Source: Bacillota bacterium (GTDB lineage Bacteria > Bacillota > Clostridia > Christensenellales > Aristaeellaceae). From it: 62,355 nucleotides of DNA. This document shows positions 17,262 to 26,206 of the stretch, piece after piece. The stretch's first letter is position 1; each line of letters starts with the position of its first letter. The position numbers and the translations under genes were made by a program. The stretch lies in contig JAEZHM010000098.1 of NCBI GenBank assembly GCA_023416585.1, forward strand, positions 1 through 62,355. Reading direction: 5' to 3'. The notes beneath the pieces were generated by a model. It was not told where the DNA came from. It did no database searches and saw only the letters and a program-made list of their open reading frames with translations.

Positions 17262-19040
17262 TTACATTCCTTCATCCGTGATATTCGGCAGGCGGATCGA
17301 TACGCTGCAGCCCTTTGCCGTGCTGTCGATGGTGATACCATAGGGTTCGCCATAGTGGGCCCTTACCCTGGCGTGCACATTCACAAGCCCCAGTGAGCGC
17401 ACGCCGTCGTCCGTGCTGGCTTCGCTTACGCTGTAATTTGCAAGCTTCTCCAGGATCTCCGCAAGCTTGCCGTCCGGTATGCCGGGGCCGTTGTCCGCCA
17501 CGCAGACAATGATATCATCGCCCTCGCTGCGTACGCTGATCTCCAGCACAACCATCAGCGCGGCCGTGTCGGTGGCATACTTGCAGGCGTTTTCCAAAAG
17601 GGGCTGCAAAAGCAGCTTGGGTATATGGCATTGGAGCAGCGACGCGTCCACATGGGTATGCACAACGATCCTGTCGGGGAAGCGCATCTTCATGATGTTG
17701 ATGTAGTGTGTTGTTTCGTTCAGCTCTTCCTCCAGCGTGACAATGGACCCGCCCTTGATGGAATAGCGCAGGATGGAGGCCAGGCTGATGGCCACGCTGC
17801 GTATGGCATCCTGCCTTGTTAATTGCGCCAGGGAGGATATGAGGTTTAAAGCGTTATACAGAAAGTGCGGATTGATCTGGCTTTCCAGCACGCGCATGGC
17901 GATGTTCTTTTGCCGGACCTTGGCCTCGTACTCGCTCTTGGCGCTTAATGTGAGCCTGCCGATCATGGAATTATAGCTGCTTCGAAGCTGATCCAGCTCG
18001 CTTTTTACCAGCGCGTTGCCGGATACGGGCAGAAGCTGGTTCTGGCCGTGCTGGGCATTGTCCATGGCAAAGGCCAGCTCCTTGATGGAGTTGCCTATCT
18101 GCCTGGATATGATAAAGCTGAAGACCAGGTCGGAGGCCAATAAGATGCCAAGGAGTATCAGGTATAAATAGATGCTGCGCATGACGGGCGTTGTTAAAAG
18201 CTCCAGGCGGTCATAGGCGACGATGCGCAGGCCCGACAAAGCGTTCGTTGTTTCGCAGATGGCATAGGTGCCCAAATTACCGCGCATGCGCTTCACGTCG
18301 TTTTTCAGTAAACCGTCGTCCTTCAAGCCAGGATCGCCGGCTGAAAACAGCGAGCCTGAATCCCACAAAAGCGTATCAAACTGGAACAGCGCATAGGAAG
18401 CGTTGCTGGAGCATTGCAACAATGTGCTGTCCCATAAAGATTTCAGGTTATAATCCACTCTTACAAAGCCTATATTTTCGGTGCCCAGCGAATTGCTTAG
18501 AAGATATATGACCGGCAGCACCGTCACCGTTTGCTTGCTGCTCAAATAAGGCTGGACTGCCGCCACATAAACGCGCAGGTTTTTTTCCTGCATCCATTGA
18601 ATCCATTCCGTATGCTCGTCCAGCTTCATGGTGGGGATATGGCTCATTTGATAGGTGCTTTTGTCCATGGCATAAAACGTGACGGCTAAAATATTGCTGT
18701 TAAGACTCGTGGCATGCTTGATGGCGTTGAGCATGATGCGCTCGTCTTTCCTGAAGGCAAGGTCATAGGTGGTGTGCACGGTTTGCAAAATGCGTGCGAT
18801 ATCCTGGTCGATCAAATGCAAATAGGCCACGCGCTCCGTTTCGGAAAGCAGTGTATCAATGCTGCGCAGAAGGATGGCGTTATCGGCCGACAAGGAGGTC
18901 GCCGCCTCGTTTTCCAGTTGATGCCCCATGGACAGCGTATAAAAGGTGGTCGTCACAAGATAGGGCAGGAGAATGAGCATGAAAAAAGACAGCATCAGCA
19001 TTTTCCGAACGGAAAAGAAAAATGTCTTTTTTTGATGCAT
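17262..19040 (-). CDS. Sensor histidine kinase, YesM type
   Basis: 592 aa. One N-terminal membrane helix (about 14-36), an extracytoplasmic sensor region of about 240 aa, a second helix near 285-305, then a HAMP-like linker. The His_kinase motif is QINPHFLYNALNLISSL, with the phosphorylated histidine in NPHFLYN, and the ATPase part has LLQPLLENACKYA, DNGPGIP and GLVNVHARV. This is the LytS/YesM class that pairs with AraC-type response regulators; the partner is encoded at 21609. Start ATG 19040 is chosen over ATG 19046 because GGGAGG then sits at proper spacing. It lies just after a uroD-side terminator, suggesting controlled read-through. Confidence 0.92.
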   Translation of the reverse strand: MHQKKTFFFSVRKMLMLSFFMLILLPYLVTTTFYTLSMGHQLENEAATSLSADNAILLRSIDTLLSETERVAYLHLIDQDIARILQTVHTTYDLAFRKDERIMLNAIKHATSLNSNILAVTFYAMDKSTYQMSHIPTMKLDEHTEWIQWMQEKNLRVYVAAVQPYLSSKQTVTVLPVIYLLSNSLGTENIGFVRVDYNLKSLWDSTLLQCSSNASYALFQFDTLLWDSGSLFSAGDPGLKDDGLLKNDVKRMRGNLGTYAICETTNALSGLRIVAYDRLELLTTPVMRSIYLYLILLGILLASDLVFSFIISRQIGNSIKELAFAMDNAQHGQNQLLPVSGNALVKSELDQLRSSYNSMIGRLTLSAKSEYEAKVRQKNIAMRVLESQINPHFLYNALNLISSLAQLTRQDAIRSVAISLASILRYSIKGGSIVTLEEELNETTHYINIMKMRFPDRIVVHTHVDASLLQCHIPKLLLQPLLENACKYATDTAALMVVLEISVRSEGDDIIVCVADNGPGIPDGKLAEILEKLANYSVSEASTDDGVRSLGLVNVHARVRAHYGEPYGITIDSTAKGCSVSIRLPNITDEGM

Positions 19041-19083
19041 GTTCATGCCTCCCGCCAATCATCGAGTTAAAAAAAGCAAAAAG

Positions 19084-19137
19084 GAGCCGATACGCAGCGT
19101 GCCGAATATCTTTAGATGGTACGGTGCGTATCGGCTC
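19084..19137 (-). terminator. Terminator/attenuator between uroD-like gene and histidine kinase
   Basis: A perfect 13-bp stem (19084-19096 with 19125-19137) followed on the minus strand by CCTTTTTGCTTTTTTTAAC. It lies 9 bp after the UroD-family stop and about 45 bp before the kinase start. No space is left for a separate promoter before the kinase, so the kinase may be made by partial read-through. The loop region holds a second GGTAC-based pairing. Confidence 0.75.
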
Positions 19138-19146
19138 TTTATATGA

Positions 19147-20124
19147 TCAGGCCCTGAGTTCTTCCATCACCCAGCGGATGTGCTGCTGGTCGATGTTGTT
19201 AGGTACGGTGCAATCCGCGCCCAGAATGAAGGGGAAACCCTTCATTTCCGTAAGTGCCGCGCGCACGGCTGCCTGAATCTCTTCCTTTGTTCCCTTGTAC
19301 AGCGGGTGATCCTTGCGGTTGTCCATGCCGCCCATCAGTACGCTTCCTGAAAACAGCTCTCTGCCTTCCTGAAGGGAAACGCCTTCTACGCCAATACCCC
19401 AATTCTTCACGCGGGTGGGATAATCCTTCCAGTAGCTCAAATGGTTGGGGTTGCCGGCCCAGGAGCACATGTGCAGTATGTTGCAGTCCGATACGCTGTT
19501 GGCGGCGTTTATGATCTTCATTTCGGACGGGGTAACGATGCGGGCATACTCCTGCGCGCTCATACGGCCCCGCTCGGCGCCCTGCACGCTTTGGTAAATG
19601 CCGTCGCAGCCGCCCTCCTCAATAACGCGTTTGGCCAGGTAGGCCAGGTCTTCGCCGATCACGTTCATGGCATGCATAACAGCCGCCTCGTTCTGCTGAA
19701 TATGCGCCATGACCGTGGCGTCCCAGCTGCGGCCATTTAATGCTTCCTTGGTAAACACATCGCGCTCGCGCACCACGTTGAAAGGGGAAAACATGTTATA
19801 AAAGGTGCAGCATTCCCCGTGAAGCTCATCGTTGATGCGGCGGCAGCGCTCTACAGAGCCCGTGTAGAAGGGGTCGTCGTGGGGCAGCGGCGCCACTTTG
19901 AACCAGTCGTCCGCGCAGGTGATGGTCACCTTGATGGGATAATTCAGGCCGTCGGACATGATCTTGATAAAATCCAGGTCATTTGCGCGGTAATAATCAA
20001 GATGCGCCTGTACACAGGCTTCCCCCTGGGCCTGCTCCCCGCCGAAATGGAACCAGAAGGATGATGGCACCCGGTCTGCCGTTTTGCCCTGAAGTACGCT
20101 TAAAACACGCTCGCGCTTGTTCAC
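19147..20124 (-). CDS. Uroporphyrinogen decarboxylase-family protein, MtaA-like
   Basis: 325-aa TIM-barrel protein of the UroD/MtaA superfamily. It opens NKRERVLSVLQGKTADRVP, the usual start of the family. The haem-enzyme decarboxylase signature is not obvious. Instead it has H-x-C (ILHMCSW) and a later Cys (LGADCTVPNNI), the zinc ligand pattern of corrinoid-dependent methyltransferases such as MtaA/MtbA. It is therefore more likely a methyl-transfer or related enzyme than a haem enzyme. Start GTG 20124 has AGAGGA with six-base spacing; longer starts lack a site. It is the first gene of the unit running into the YesM-type kinase and is transcribed divergently from the anchored binding protein. 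Confidence 0.85.
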   Translation of the reverse strand: MNKRERVLSVLQGKTADRVPSSFWFHFGGEQAQGEACVQAHLDYYRANDLDFIKIMSDGLNYPIKVTITCADDWFKVAPLPHDDPFYTGSVERCRRINDELHGECCTFYNMFSPFNVVRERDVFTKEALNGRSWDATVMAHIQQNEAAVMHAMNVIGEDLAYLAKRVIEEGGCDGIYQSVQGAERGRMSAQEYARIVTPSEMKIINAANSVSDCNILHMCSWAGNPNHLSYWKDYPTRVKNWGIGVEGVSLQEGRELFSGSVLMGGMDNRKDHPLYKGTKEEIQAAVRAALTEMKGFPFILGADCTVPNNIDQQHIRWVMEELRA

Positions 20125-20219
20125 TAAAAAATCCTCTTTCCCCGGGGAATGGCCCCGGTTTTTCCTTAAGGCCAAGTATAAGCGCGCGGAAAAGGGGAAG
20201 CAAGCGATTTTCGCCGATT

Positions 20220-20284
20220 GTCATGATTGCCGTATCGTTTAGGTCATGAATGTTCTATACCCAAAAAGGGAATGAACGTATAAT
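20220..20284 (+). promoter_or_regulatory. Direct-repeat activator site and -10 box upstream of anchored binding protein
   Basis: GTCATGATTG (20220-20229) and GTCATGAATG (20243-20252) are spaced 23 bp, about two helical turns, as AraC-type regulators prefer. A perfect TATAAT lies at 20279-20284, 36 bp from the second half site. There is no good -35 box, as expected for an activator-dependent promoter. The same arrangement recurs at 24824. Confidence 0.7.
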
Positions 20285-20304
20285 GGGAAAAGGAGGACGA
20301 TATC

Positions 20305-21561
20305 ATGAAGCGTTACCGGCTGCTCATACTGGCGCTGCTGCTTGCGCTGCTTGCTGTCGCTGCATATTTTTTCGGCCTGTATGATCCGCCGGCGGGCGAA
20401 AAAAAGAAAGCGCCGCAGGCTGTCACGCTGGAGTTTTATCAGCAGCGGGAAGAGGCGATGACCGGCTTTACGGCGGTGATCGAGCGCTTTTCAAAGAATC
20501 ATCCGTCCATAGAGCTGTTCCAGCGCAATGTGCCCAACACCCAGGAATTATTGGTGGCCCGCATACGCAGCGGCGATGTGCCGGATTTGTTTACCGACTG
20601 GCCTACCCAGCGCAACTTTGCCGTGATGGTATCGGAAGGCACCGTCATTGACCTTACCGGGCAAAATTTTATGCAAAAGGTCAGCCCGCGCGCCACGAGC
20701 ATGGCCAGGCAAAGCGACGGGAAAATTTTCGCGCTTCCCATCAACTACAATTGCATGGAAGTGTACTACAACAAAGAGATATTCGATGCTATGGGCGTTA
20801 AGGTACCCAAGACTGTGGGCGAGTTTATTGCGCTATGTGATACGTTGAAATCTCGCGGCGTGCTGCCCATGGTGTTTTGCATACGCGATTACGGGCGGAT
20901 GTCGCATATTGCCCAGATGATGCTGGCCACGCTTACCGACGATTATCTTGGCACGATGCAAAAGCTTCACGAAAAGCAAGTGCCGCCGGATACAAAGGAA
21001 AAGATACTTTCGGTGCTACGCCTGTTCCGCACGCTGTACACATACAGCCAGGCGCAGGGGGAGAAGGCCTACACCTACTATGACGCCTGCGAAAGCTTTG
21101 CAAATGGCGGCGCGGCCATGATGATTTCTGGCAGCTATGCCATGAACACCATCAGCAGCTTTGAAACAGGCATACAAATGGATGTGTTCCCCTTCCCGGG
21201 GGAAACGGAGGATAGGCGGGTGATGCTTTCCAGCATCGACACGGCCATATGCGTATCCAGCGCGTCCCCTTACCGGGAGGAGGCGCTGACCTTTTTAAAC
21301 TATCTTACGGAGCCTGAAAACAGCACGCTGTACGCGTCGCTGGATATGGGGCCAAGCTGCATTGAGGGCGTAAAGCAGGAAAACCCCGTCACGAAGCGGA
21401 TGAGTGAGCACATTGAAAGCTACGACAACGCCAACTGGCTCAAGAGCCGGTTTTCGCTGGAAACCGTGTCACTTTTCAGCGATGCGGTGGGTGCGTTTTT
21501 GATCAGTGGGGATGAGCAAACGCTGTGGGCGGCGCTGCTGGACGCGTTTTCAAAATCCTAA
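20305..21561 (+). CDS. Membrane-anchored extracellular sugar-binding protein
   Basis: 418 aa, SBP_bac_1/8 fold. The N-terminus has a long hydrophobic helix (about 5-27) with no lipobox and no AxA cleavage site before a basic stretch (GEKKKAPQ), so it probably stays in the membrane. It is a paralogue of the 24948 binding protein: both share LEFYQQ-like starts, RI.(S/T)GD.P.LF.D.PTQ, and ALP...N.M...YN. It has no permease genes of its own and sits 47 bp before an AraC-type response regulator gene. It may feed the permeases at 26290/27174 or act as a ligand-binding partner of the YesM-type kinase. Start ATG 20305 has AAGGAGG upstream. Confidence 0.88.
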   Translation: MKRYRLLILALLLALLAVAAYFFGLYDPPAGEKKKAPQAVTLEFYQQREEAMTGFTAVIERFSKNHPSIELFQRNVPNTQELLVARIRSGDVPDLFTDWPTQRNFAVMVSEGTVIDLTGQNFMQKVSPRATSMARQSDGKIFALPINYNCMEVYYNKEIFDAMGVKVPKTVGEFIALCDTLKSRGVLPMVFCIRDYGRMSHIAQMMLATLTDDYLGTMQKLHEKQVPPDTKEKILSVLRLFRTLYTYSQAQGEKAYTYYDACESFANGGAAMMISGSYAMNTISSFETGIQMDVFPFPGETEDRRVMLSSIDTAICVSSASPYREEALTFLNYLTEPENSTLYASLDMGPSCIEGVKQENPVTKRMSEHIESYDNANWLKSRFSLETVSLFSDAVGAFLISGDEQTLWAALLDAFSKS

Positions 21562-21608
21562 AGGGGAATGAAGGGTGCCCGAAGGGGCCCAAAGGGAGGA
21601 GGGTAATC

Positions 21609-23177
21609 ATGCGGTTTTTGCTGGTGGAGGATGAATACTACGCCCGCAAGGCGCTGCGCCAAAGCGTGCTGCTATGGCAGCAGGGCGCATACGTCGCCGA
21701 GGCTGAAAACGGCGTGCATGCCCTTTCTTTATTGGAGCAGGCCTCCTTCGACGTGGTTTTGATGGATATCCGGATGCCGCTGATGGACGGGCTTACCCTG
21801 GCGGAGCACATTTCAAAGCGCTTTTGCGATACCTACATGATCATGATCACGGGCTACAGCGAGTTTGAATACGCCCAGTCGGCCATCCGCATGAGCGTGC
21901 GCGAGTACCTTTTAAAGCCTGTGGATGACGACAAGCTTTGCGACGCGCTGGTAAGGGCGCAGGAGTACTGTGAGCAAAAGCGCAAGCGCAGCGCGGAGGA
22001 GCAGGCGCTGCGCAGCGATGGCAAAAGCATGCGAAGGCAGCTTTATTTAAGCCGGCTGCAAATGTGGCTAAGCTCGCAGGCGCAGGAATGGGAGCCGGAT
22101 GAGCCATATGACAGCTGTATGGTATTTCGCGTGTTCGGCTTTACCGCCCCCGGCTTACGGGTGGAAAGCGAGCTTCAAACAAGGCTCGGCATGACAGACG
22201 GCATAAAATTCGATATTTTCCCCATACGGGCAAACGACCTGTGTGTTTTCGTACGGTACAAGGGGCCTGGCCCCGACCGCAAATCGCGTCTTGAAATGCT
22301 GGATGCTCTTCAAAAGGCATTGAGCTATAGCGGCATGGAAACGCGCATGGCCATGAGCGGGCTATGCTGCGCCAAGGATAGCCCCCATGCCTATGAGCAG
22401 GCGCAGATTGCGCAAAATTACAGGCTTTTGCGCGACGAGAGCATCATCTGCTACGGAAGTCTCAAGGAGCAGGCGGTTTATGTAAGCGAGCCCGGCCCCA
22501 AGGATATTTCCGAGTTTTCCATCTTGCTATCCCAGGGCAAGGCGGATCAGGCCGCCGCGCTGGCCAGGCAGGCCGTTCAGACGGTCATCAAAACAAAGAA
22601 CGTATCCCTGGCCGCGCTGCAGGATACTTTGAACCGGCTTTGCGCCTTCATGAATTGCGCCATCGCCCAGGCTATTTCGGAAAATGGCGCCATGGATGCG
22701 GAGCTGCTTCAGGTGAAGATCAAGGCGGATGATTTTTCAAACCCCGCGGCGCTCATTGCTCGGCTGAACGCGCTGATCACGCAGGTCTGCGCGCTGAACG
22801 AGCGTGTTTCCGTCTCCAACGCTGATCAGGTGGTGGATTATTTAAAGCAGTACGTGGGCGAGCGCTTCGGCGAAAACATTGCCTTGAAGGAGCTGGCGGA
22901 AAGCCGCCTGTACCTGAACCCTTCGTATCTTAGCCGGCTGTTTAAGGCGAAGACGGGTACATCGTTTAAAAACTACCTGACCAAGGTCCGCATGGAACAT
23001 GCCTGCCAAATGCTGTCATCCCGCGAGAAAAGCGTAATGAACATTGCGGGGGAATGTGGTTATGGGGACGCGTCCCAGTTCATACAGCTTTTCCGCAAGC
23101 ACTTTGGCATGACGCCAAGCGTTTACAGGGAAACGCAGGCAGGGTACAAAACAGACATCTGGCTTAATAAACGATAG
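21609..23177 (+). CDS. AraC-type response regulator, YesN type
   Basis: 522 aa. The receiver domain (1-125) begins MRFLLVEDEYYARKAL, has the phosphorylated Asp in VVLMDIRMP and the conserved Lys in LLKPVDDDK. A middle region of about 290 aa is family-typical and poorly conserved. The C-terminus (about 420-510) is a double HTH: LKELAESRLYLNPSYLSRLF and MNIAGECGYGDASQFIQLFR. Start ATG 21609 has AAGGGAGGAGGG upstream; a longer open frame overlapping the previous gene is not used. It pairs with the YesM-type kinase at 17262 and is the best candidate to bind the direct repeats at 20220 and 24824, activating both binding-protein genes. Confidence 0.93.
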   Translation: MRFLLVEDEYYARKALRQSVLLWQQGAYVAEAENGVHALSLLEQASFDVVLMDIRMPLMDGLTLAEHISKRFCDTYMIMITGYSEFEYAQSAIRMSVREYLLKPVDDDKLCDALVRAQEYCEQKRKRSAEEQALRSDGKSMRRQLYLSRLQMWLSSQAQEWEPDEPYDSCMVFRVFGFTAPGLRVESELQTRLGMTDGIKFDIFPIRANDLCVFVRYKGPGPDRKSRLEMLDALQKALSYSGMETRMAMSGLCCAKDSPHAYEQAQIAQNYRLLRDESIICYGSLKEQAVYVSEPGPKDISEFSILLSQGKADQAAALARQAVQTVIKTKNVSLAALQDTLNRLCAFMNCAIAQAISENGAMDAELLQVKIKADDFSNPAALIARLNALITQVCALNERVSVSNADQVVDYLKQYVGERFGENIALKELAESRLYLNPSYLSRLFKAKTGTSFKNYLTKVRMEHACQMLSSREKSVMNIAGECGYGDASQFIQLFRKHFGMTPSVYRETQAGYKTDIWLNKR

Positions 23178-23190
23178 GGGGAGCTTATGA

Positions 23191-24474
23191 ATGACGGATT
23201 ATGATGCGCTGCTTCACAAAGAGGTGCTGCCTGCGCTTGGCTGTACGGAGCCTGTTGCCGTAGCGTATGCCGCGGCATGGGCGAAAAAAACACTGGGCGC
23301 AAATGTGGAGCGCATGGAAGTGCTTGGCAGCCGGAACATACTGAAAAACGCCATGAGCGTTGGCATACCGGGAAGCGACATGGCCGGGCTGCCCATTGCC
23401 GCGGCGCTTGGCGCGCTTTGCGGGCGCACGGATGTGGGCCTGGAAGTTTTGCGGGACGTTACGAAGGAGCACGAGGCGGAAGGCCGGCGTTTGATCGAGG
23501 AAGGCCGAATTACGGTAAAACAGAAGCAGGATGCCGAGCCGCTGTATATAGAAGTGCGGGTATTTGGCGAAGGCCACAGCGCCACGGCGATTATCAGGCG
23601 CAGCCATACCCAGGTGACGGACCTTATTTTGGACGATAAGGTTTTAAAGCATGAGGAGCTTTCGGAGCCCGGTCAGGCAAAAGGGGAAGCCGCCGATACG
23701 TCGGTGCACGGCATATGGCGGTTCATTACAACGGTACCGCTTGATAAGCTGGAATTTTTACAGGCGGGGATCGATATGAACCTGGCCGCGGCCAGGAAAG
23801 GCCTGCAGGGCGGCTATGGCATGTCGGTGGGGCATAACATCGCCTGCACCGGCACCAGCAGCAATATACTGGGTTCCGACATGGGCACCTGCGCCGTGGC
23901 CACGACCGCGGCGGCCTGCGACGCGCGCATGGCCGGCGCCAGCGTGCCGGTGATGAGCGTGGCCGGCAGCGGAAACCAGGGGCTTGTGTGCATGCTCCCG
24001 GTAACGGTCTTTGCGCAAAAGAGCAGCGCGGGGGAGGAAAAGCTTCTGCGGGCGGTGGCGCTGTCCTGCCTGATCACCATTCATATCAAGCGCGGCATCG
24101 GCAGATTAAGCGCGCTGTGCGGCTGTGGCATTGCGGCCGCGGTAGGCGCGTCCTGCGGGATACTGTATGTGCTGGGCGGCAATGAAAAGCAGATACAGTA
24201 CGCCATTAAAAACATGGTGGCAAATATTACCGGCATGGTCTGCGACGGCGCCAAGGCGGGCTGCGCGGTAAAGGTGGCCACCGCGGTGAGCGCCGCGGTG
24301 CAGTGTGCCGTACTGGCCATGAATAACGTGTATGTGCCGGACATCGACGGCATCGTGGACAGCGATGTGGAAAAGACCATCGACAACTTGGGCAGCGTCG
24401 GCCGCGACGGCATGGCGCAAGCGGATCAATTGATCCTTGATTTGATGACGAACAAGGTAACGAGCGCGTCGTAG
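23191..24474 (+). CDS. cyuA: L-cysteine desulfidase / UPF0597 family
   Basis: 427 aa, serine dehydratase alpha-chain-like fold. It starts DALLHKEVLPALGCTEPVAVAYA, the family signature in which the Cys of GCTEP helps to hold a [4Fe-4S] cluster. Further cysteines lie in LSALCGCG and MVCDGAKAGCAVK. The enzyme breaks L-cysteine into H2S, ammonia and pyruvate (CyuA in enterobacteria, CdsB in archaea); family members of unknown substrate are called UPF0597/YhaM. The gene begins 13 bp after the response regulator and is probably co-transcribed with it. Start ATG 23191 has GGGGGAG nine bases upstream. Why a cysteine enzyme sits in a carbohydrate locus is not clear. Confidence 0.88.
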   Translation: MTDYDALLHKEVLPALGCTEPVAVAYAAAWAKKTLGANVERMEVLGSRNILKNAMSVGIPGSDMAGLPIAAALGALCGRTDVGLEVLRDVTKEHEAEGRRLIEEGRITVKQKQDAEPLYIEVRVFGEGHSATAIIRRSHTQVTDLILDDKVLKHEELSEPGQAKGEAADTSVHGIWRFITTVPLDKLEFLQAGIDMNLAAARKGLQGGYGMSVGHNIACTGTSSNILGSDMGTCAVATTAAACDARMAGASVPVMSVAGSGNQGLVCMLPVTVFAQKSSAGEEKLLRAVALSCLITIHIKRGIGRLSALCGCGIAAAVGASCGILYVLGGNEKQIQYAIKNMVANITGMVCDGAKAGCAVKVATAVSAAVQCAVLAMNNVYVPDIDGIVDSDVEKTIDNLGSVGRDGMAQADQLILDLMTNKVTSAS

Positions 24475-24542
24475 TTAATTGAATGATATCTGTGAGCCTG
24501 GCGAGGGGACATACCGGTGGGGCATGACATAGGCTTTACCCT

Positions 24543-24706
24543 TTCCTCCTCCAGTCGCTGCGGCGACAGCCCCCTCAAGAGGGAGCCTTTTGGAAAGCCT
24601 CCCGCTTGAGGAGGATGGGGTAGTACATAAAGAGCCTTCCAGTGTGTAGGGGCGACCGCCCGTGATATTTTGTATAAGAAACAGGCGACCGAGGCGGTCG
24701 CCCCTA
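24543..24706. repeat. CTCCCTC hairpin module and TAGGGGCGA inverted-repeat element
   Basis: The 350 bp after cyuA hold no gene. First comes a CTCCTCCAGTCGCTGCGGCG module with CTCAAGAGGGAG and CTCCCGCTTGAGGAGG halves (24543-24616). Then a perfect 14-bp inverted repeat, TAGGGGCGACCGCC at 24647-24660 and its complement at 24693-24706, encloses 32 bp. Confidence 0.7.
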
Positions 24707-24823
24707 TACCTGGCCTTTGTACCGTTGCACGGATTTGGCGATTCTTTTCCTTATCTATTCTGCAAATCGGCACGCTGCTCAAGATTAAGCGGTGTGCCTT
24801 TTTTATTCTATAAGGCCCAACTA

Positions 24824-24889
24824 GTCATCAATTGCGTATCCGTTATGTCATGTTTGCTACATGCTTCCGCGACGCCGTCGCGGTACAAT
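24824..24889 (+). promoter_or_regulatory. Direct-repeat activator site and -10 box upstream of binding protein gene
   Basis: GTCAT at 24824-24828 and GTCATGTTTG at 24847-24856 are again 23 bp apart, and 16 of the 23 bases from the first GTCAT onward match the 20220 site. A TACAAT -10 box at 24884-24889 lies 37 bp from the second half site (36 bp at 20220). No -35 box is seen. Confidence 0.65.
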
Positions 24890-24947
24890 GCTTTCATCAC
24901 AAACGGCGGCGTGAGGGAATCACGCAATTGAAAAGGAGGACCATTCC

Positions 24948-26180
24948 ATGAAGAAGGTTCTGGCTGCCATTTTGACCCTTTGCATGGTGCTGAGCGTAAG
25001 CATGGCGCTGGCGGAGACAAAGGTCGAGTTCTTCCAGCAGAAGATGGAGGAAGGCCCGCAGCGCGCTTATGCGCAGGCCATCGAAAAGTTCAACGCTGAA
25101 AACCCGGGTATCGTAATCGAAATGAACACTGTTCCCGATGCCGGCACCGTGCTGATGCAGCGCATTTCCACCGGCGACATCCCGCCCCTCTTTTCCGATT
25201 ATCCTACCCAGATGCAGTTCAAGCAAAAGATCGCCAATGGCTACATCGAGTGCCTGGAGGGCCAGGATTTCCTGTCCCGCGTGAACCCCGGCATGATCAA
25301 TCTGGCCATCAATACCGACGGCAAAACGTACGCCCTGCCGCTCAGCCAGAACTACATGGCGATTTTCTACAACATTGATATCTTTGAGAAGGCCGGCATT
25401 ACAGAGCTTCCCAAAACGTGGGATGAGCTGATGGCCGTGTGCGACAAGCTGGTTGCCGCCGGCATCGTGCCCTTCTCCTTCGGCGACAAGGCCGCCGGCC
25501 GCGTGGGCCATAACTACCAGGCGCTGTCCCAGGCCACCTATCCCGGCATTGTGGATTACATCGTGAAGGTCGTACAAGGCGAGGCCACCATTGCCGAAAA
25601 CGCCGAGCCCTTCAAGAAGATCGGCGAGCGCATGCTCAAGCTCCGCACCTACGCGCTGCCCGATCCCATGGGTACCGCAGACACCGTCATGTGGGAAAAC
25701 TTCGCGGGTGGCAAAGCCGCCATGTGCATCACCGGCTCCTATGCCCGCGGCACCATTATGATCGCCAATCCCAACATGAACCTGGGCGCCTTCCCGATAC
25801 CCGGCGACGTGTATGATGAAAGCCCGCTGCTCACCGGCGTGGATGCCGCTCTTTGCATCAGCGCTTCCGCCACACCTGAGCAGAAGGAAGCCGGACTGAA
25901 GTTCCTGGAGTTCTTGTCCCGGCCCGAAAACGCCCAGGCCTGGTCCGATATCGACGGCGCGCCCTCCTGCATACTGGGCACCACCTATTCCGACCCGCGC
26001 CTGAATCCCGTCATCGAAAAGGCTGCCACCGGCGTTGTGTGCGACTGGTACGGCTCCAAGGTCATCACCCAGGTGACCACCGAGATCTACAACGTTGTTC
26101 AGGGCCTGTTGCTGGACGGCGACCTGGATGCCTACATCACCGGTCTTGACGAAGCCATCGCGGCGGCTGCTGCAAACTAA
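24948..26180 (+). CDS. Extracellular sugar-binding protein of ABC importer
   Basis: 410 aa. The signal peptide (1-22) ends MALA before ETKVEFFQQ. The mature protein has the SBP_bac_1 pattern, with ISTGDIPPLFSDYPTQ, YALPLSQNYMAIFYN and WENFAGGKAAMCITGSYA. It binds a carbohydrate for the MalF/MalG-type permeases that follow. No cognate ATPase gene is in the locus, which is usual for Firmicute CUT1 systems that share MsmK/MalK ATPases encoded elsewhere. Start ATG 24948 follows AAAGGAGG at normal spacing. A hairpin after the stop suggests it is made in excess over the permeases. Expression is probably driven by the response regulator through the 24824 site. Confidence 0.92.
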   Translation: MKKVLAAILTLCMVLSVSMALAETKVEFFQQKMEEGPQRAYAQAIEKFNAENPGIVIEMNTVPDAGTVLMQRISTGDIPPLFSDYPTQMQFKQKIANGYIECLEGQDFLSRVNPGMINLAINTDGKTYALPLSQNYMAIFYNIDIFEKAGITELPKTWDELMAVCDKLVAAGIVPFSFGDKAAGRVGHNYQALSQATYPGIVDYIVKVVQGEATIAENAEPFKKIGERMLKLRTYALPDPMGTADTVMWENFAGGKAAMCITGSYARGTIMIANPNMNLGAFPIPGDVYDESPLLTGVDAALCISASATPEQKEAGLKFLEFLSRPENAQAWSDIDGAPSCILGTTYSDPRLNPVIEKAATGVVCDWYGSKVITQVTTEIYNVVQGLLLDGDLDAYITGLDEAIAAAAAN

Positions 26181-26206
26181 TCACGCATTGGGCAACCAAT
26201 GGTGCC

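Noticed and set aside
19147..20124. Haem biosynthesis gene hemE
   Set aside because: H-x-C plus distal Cys fits methyltransferases, and no other haem gene is nearby.
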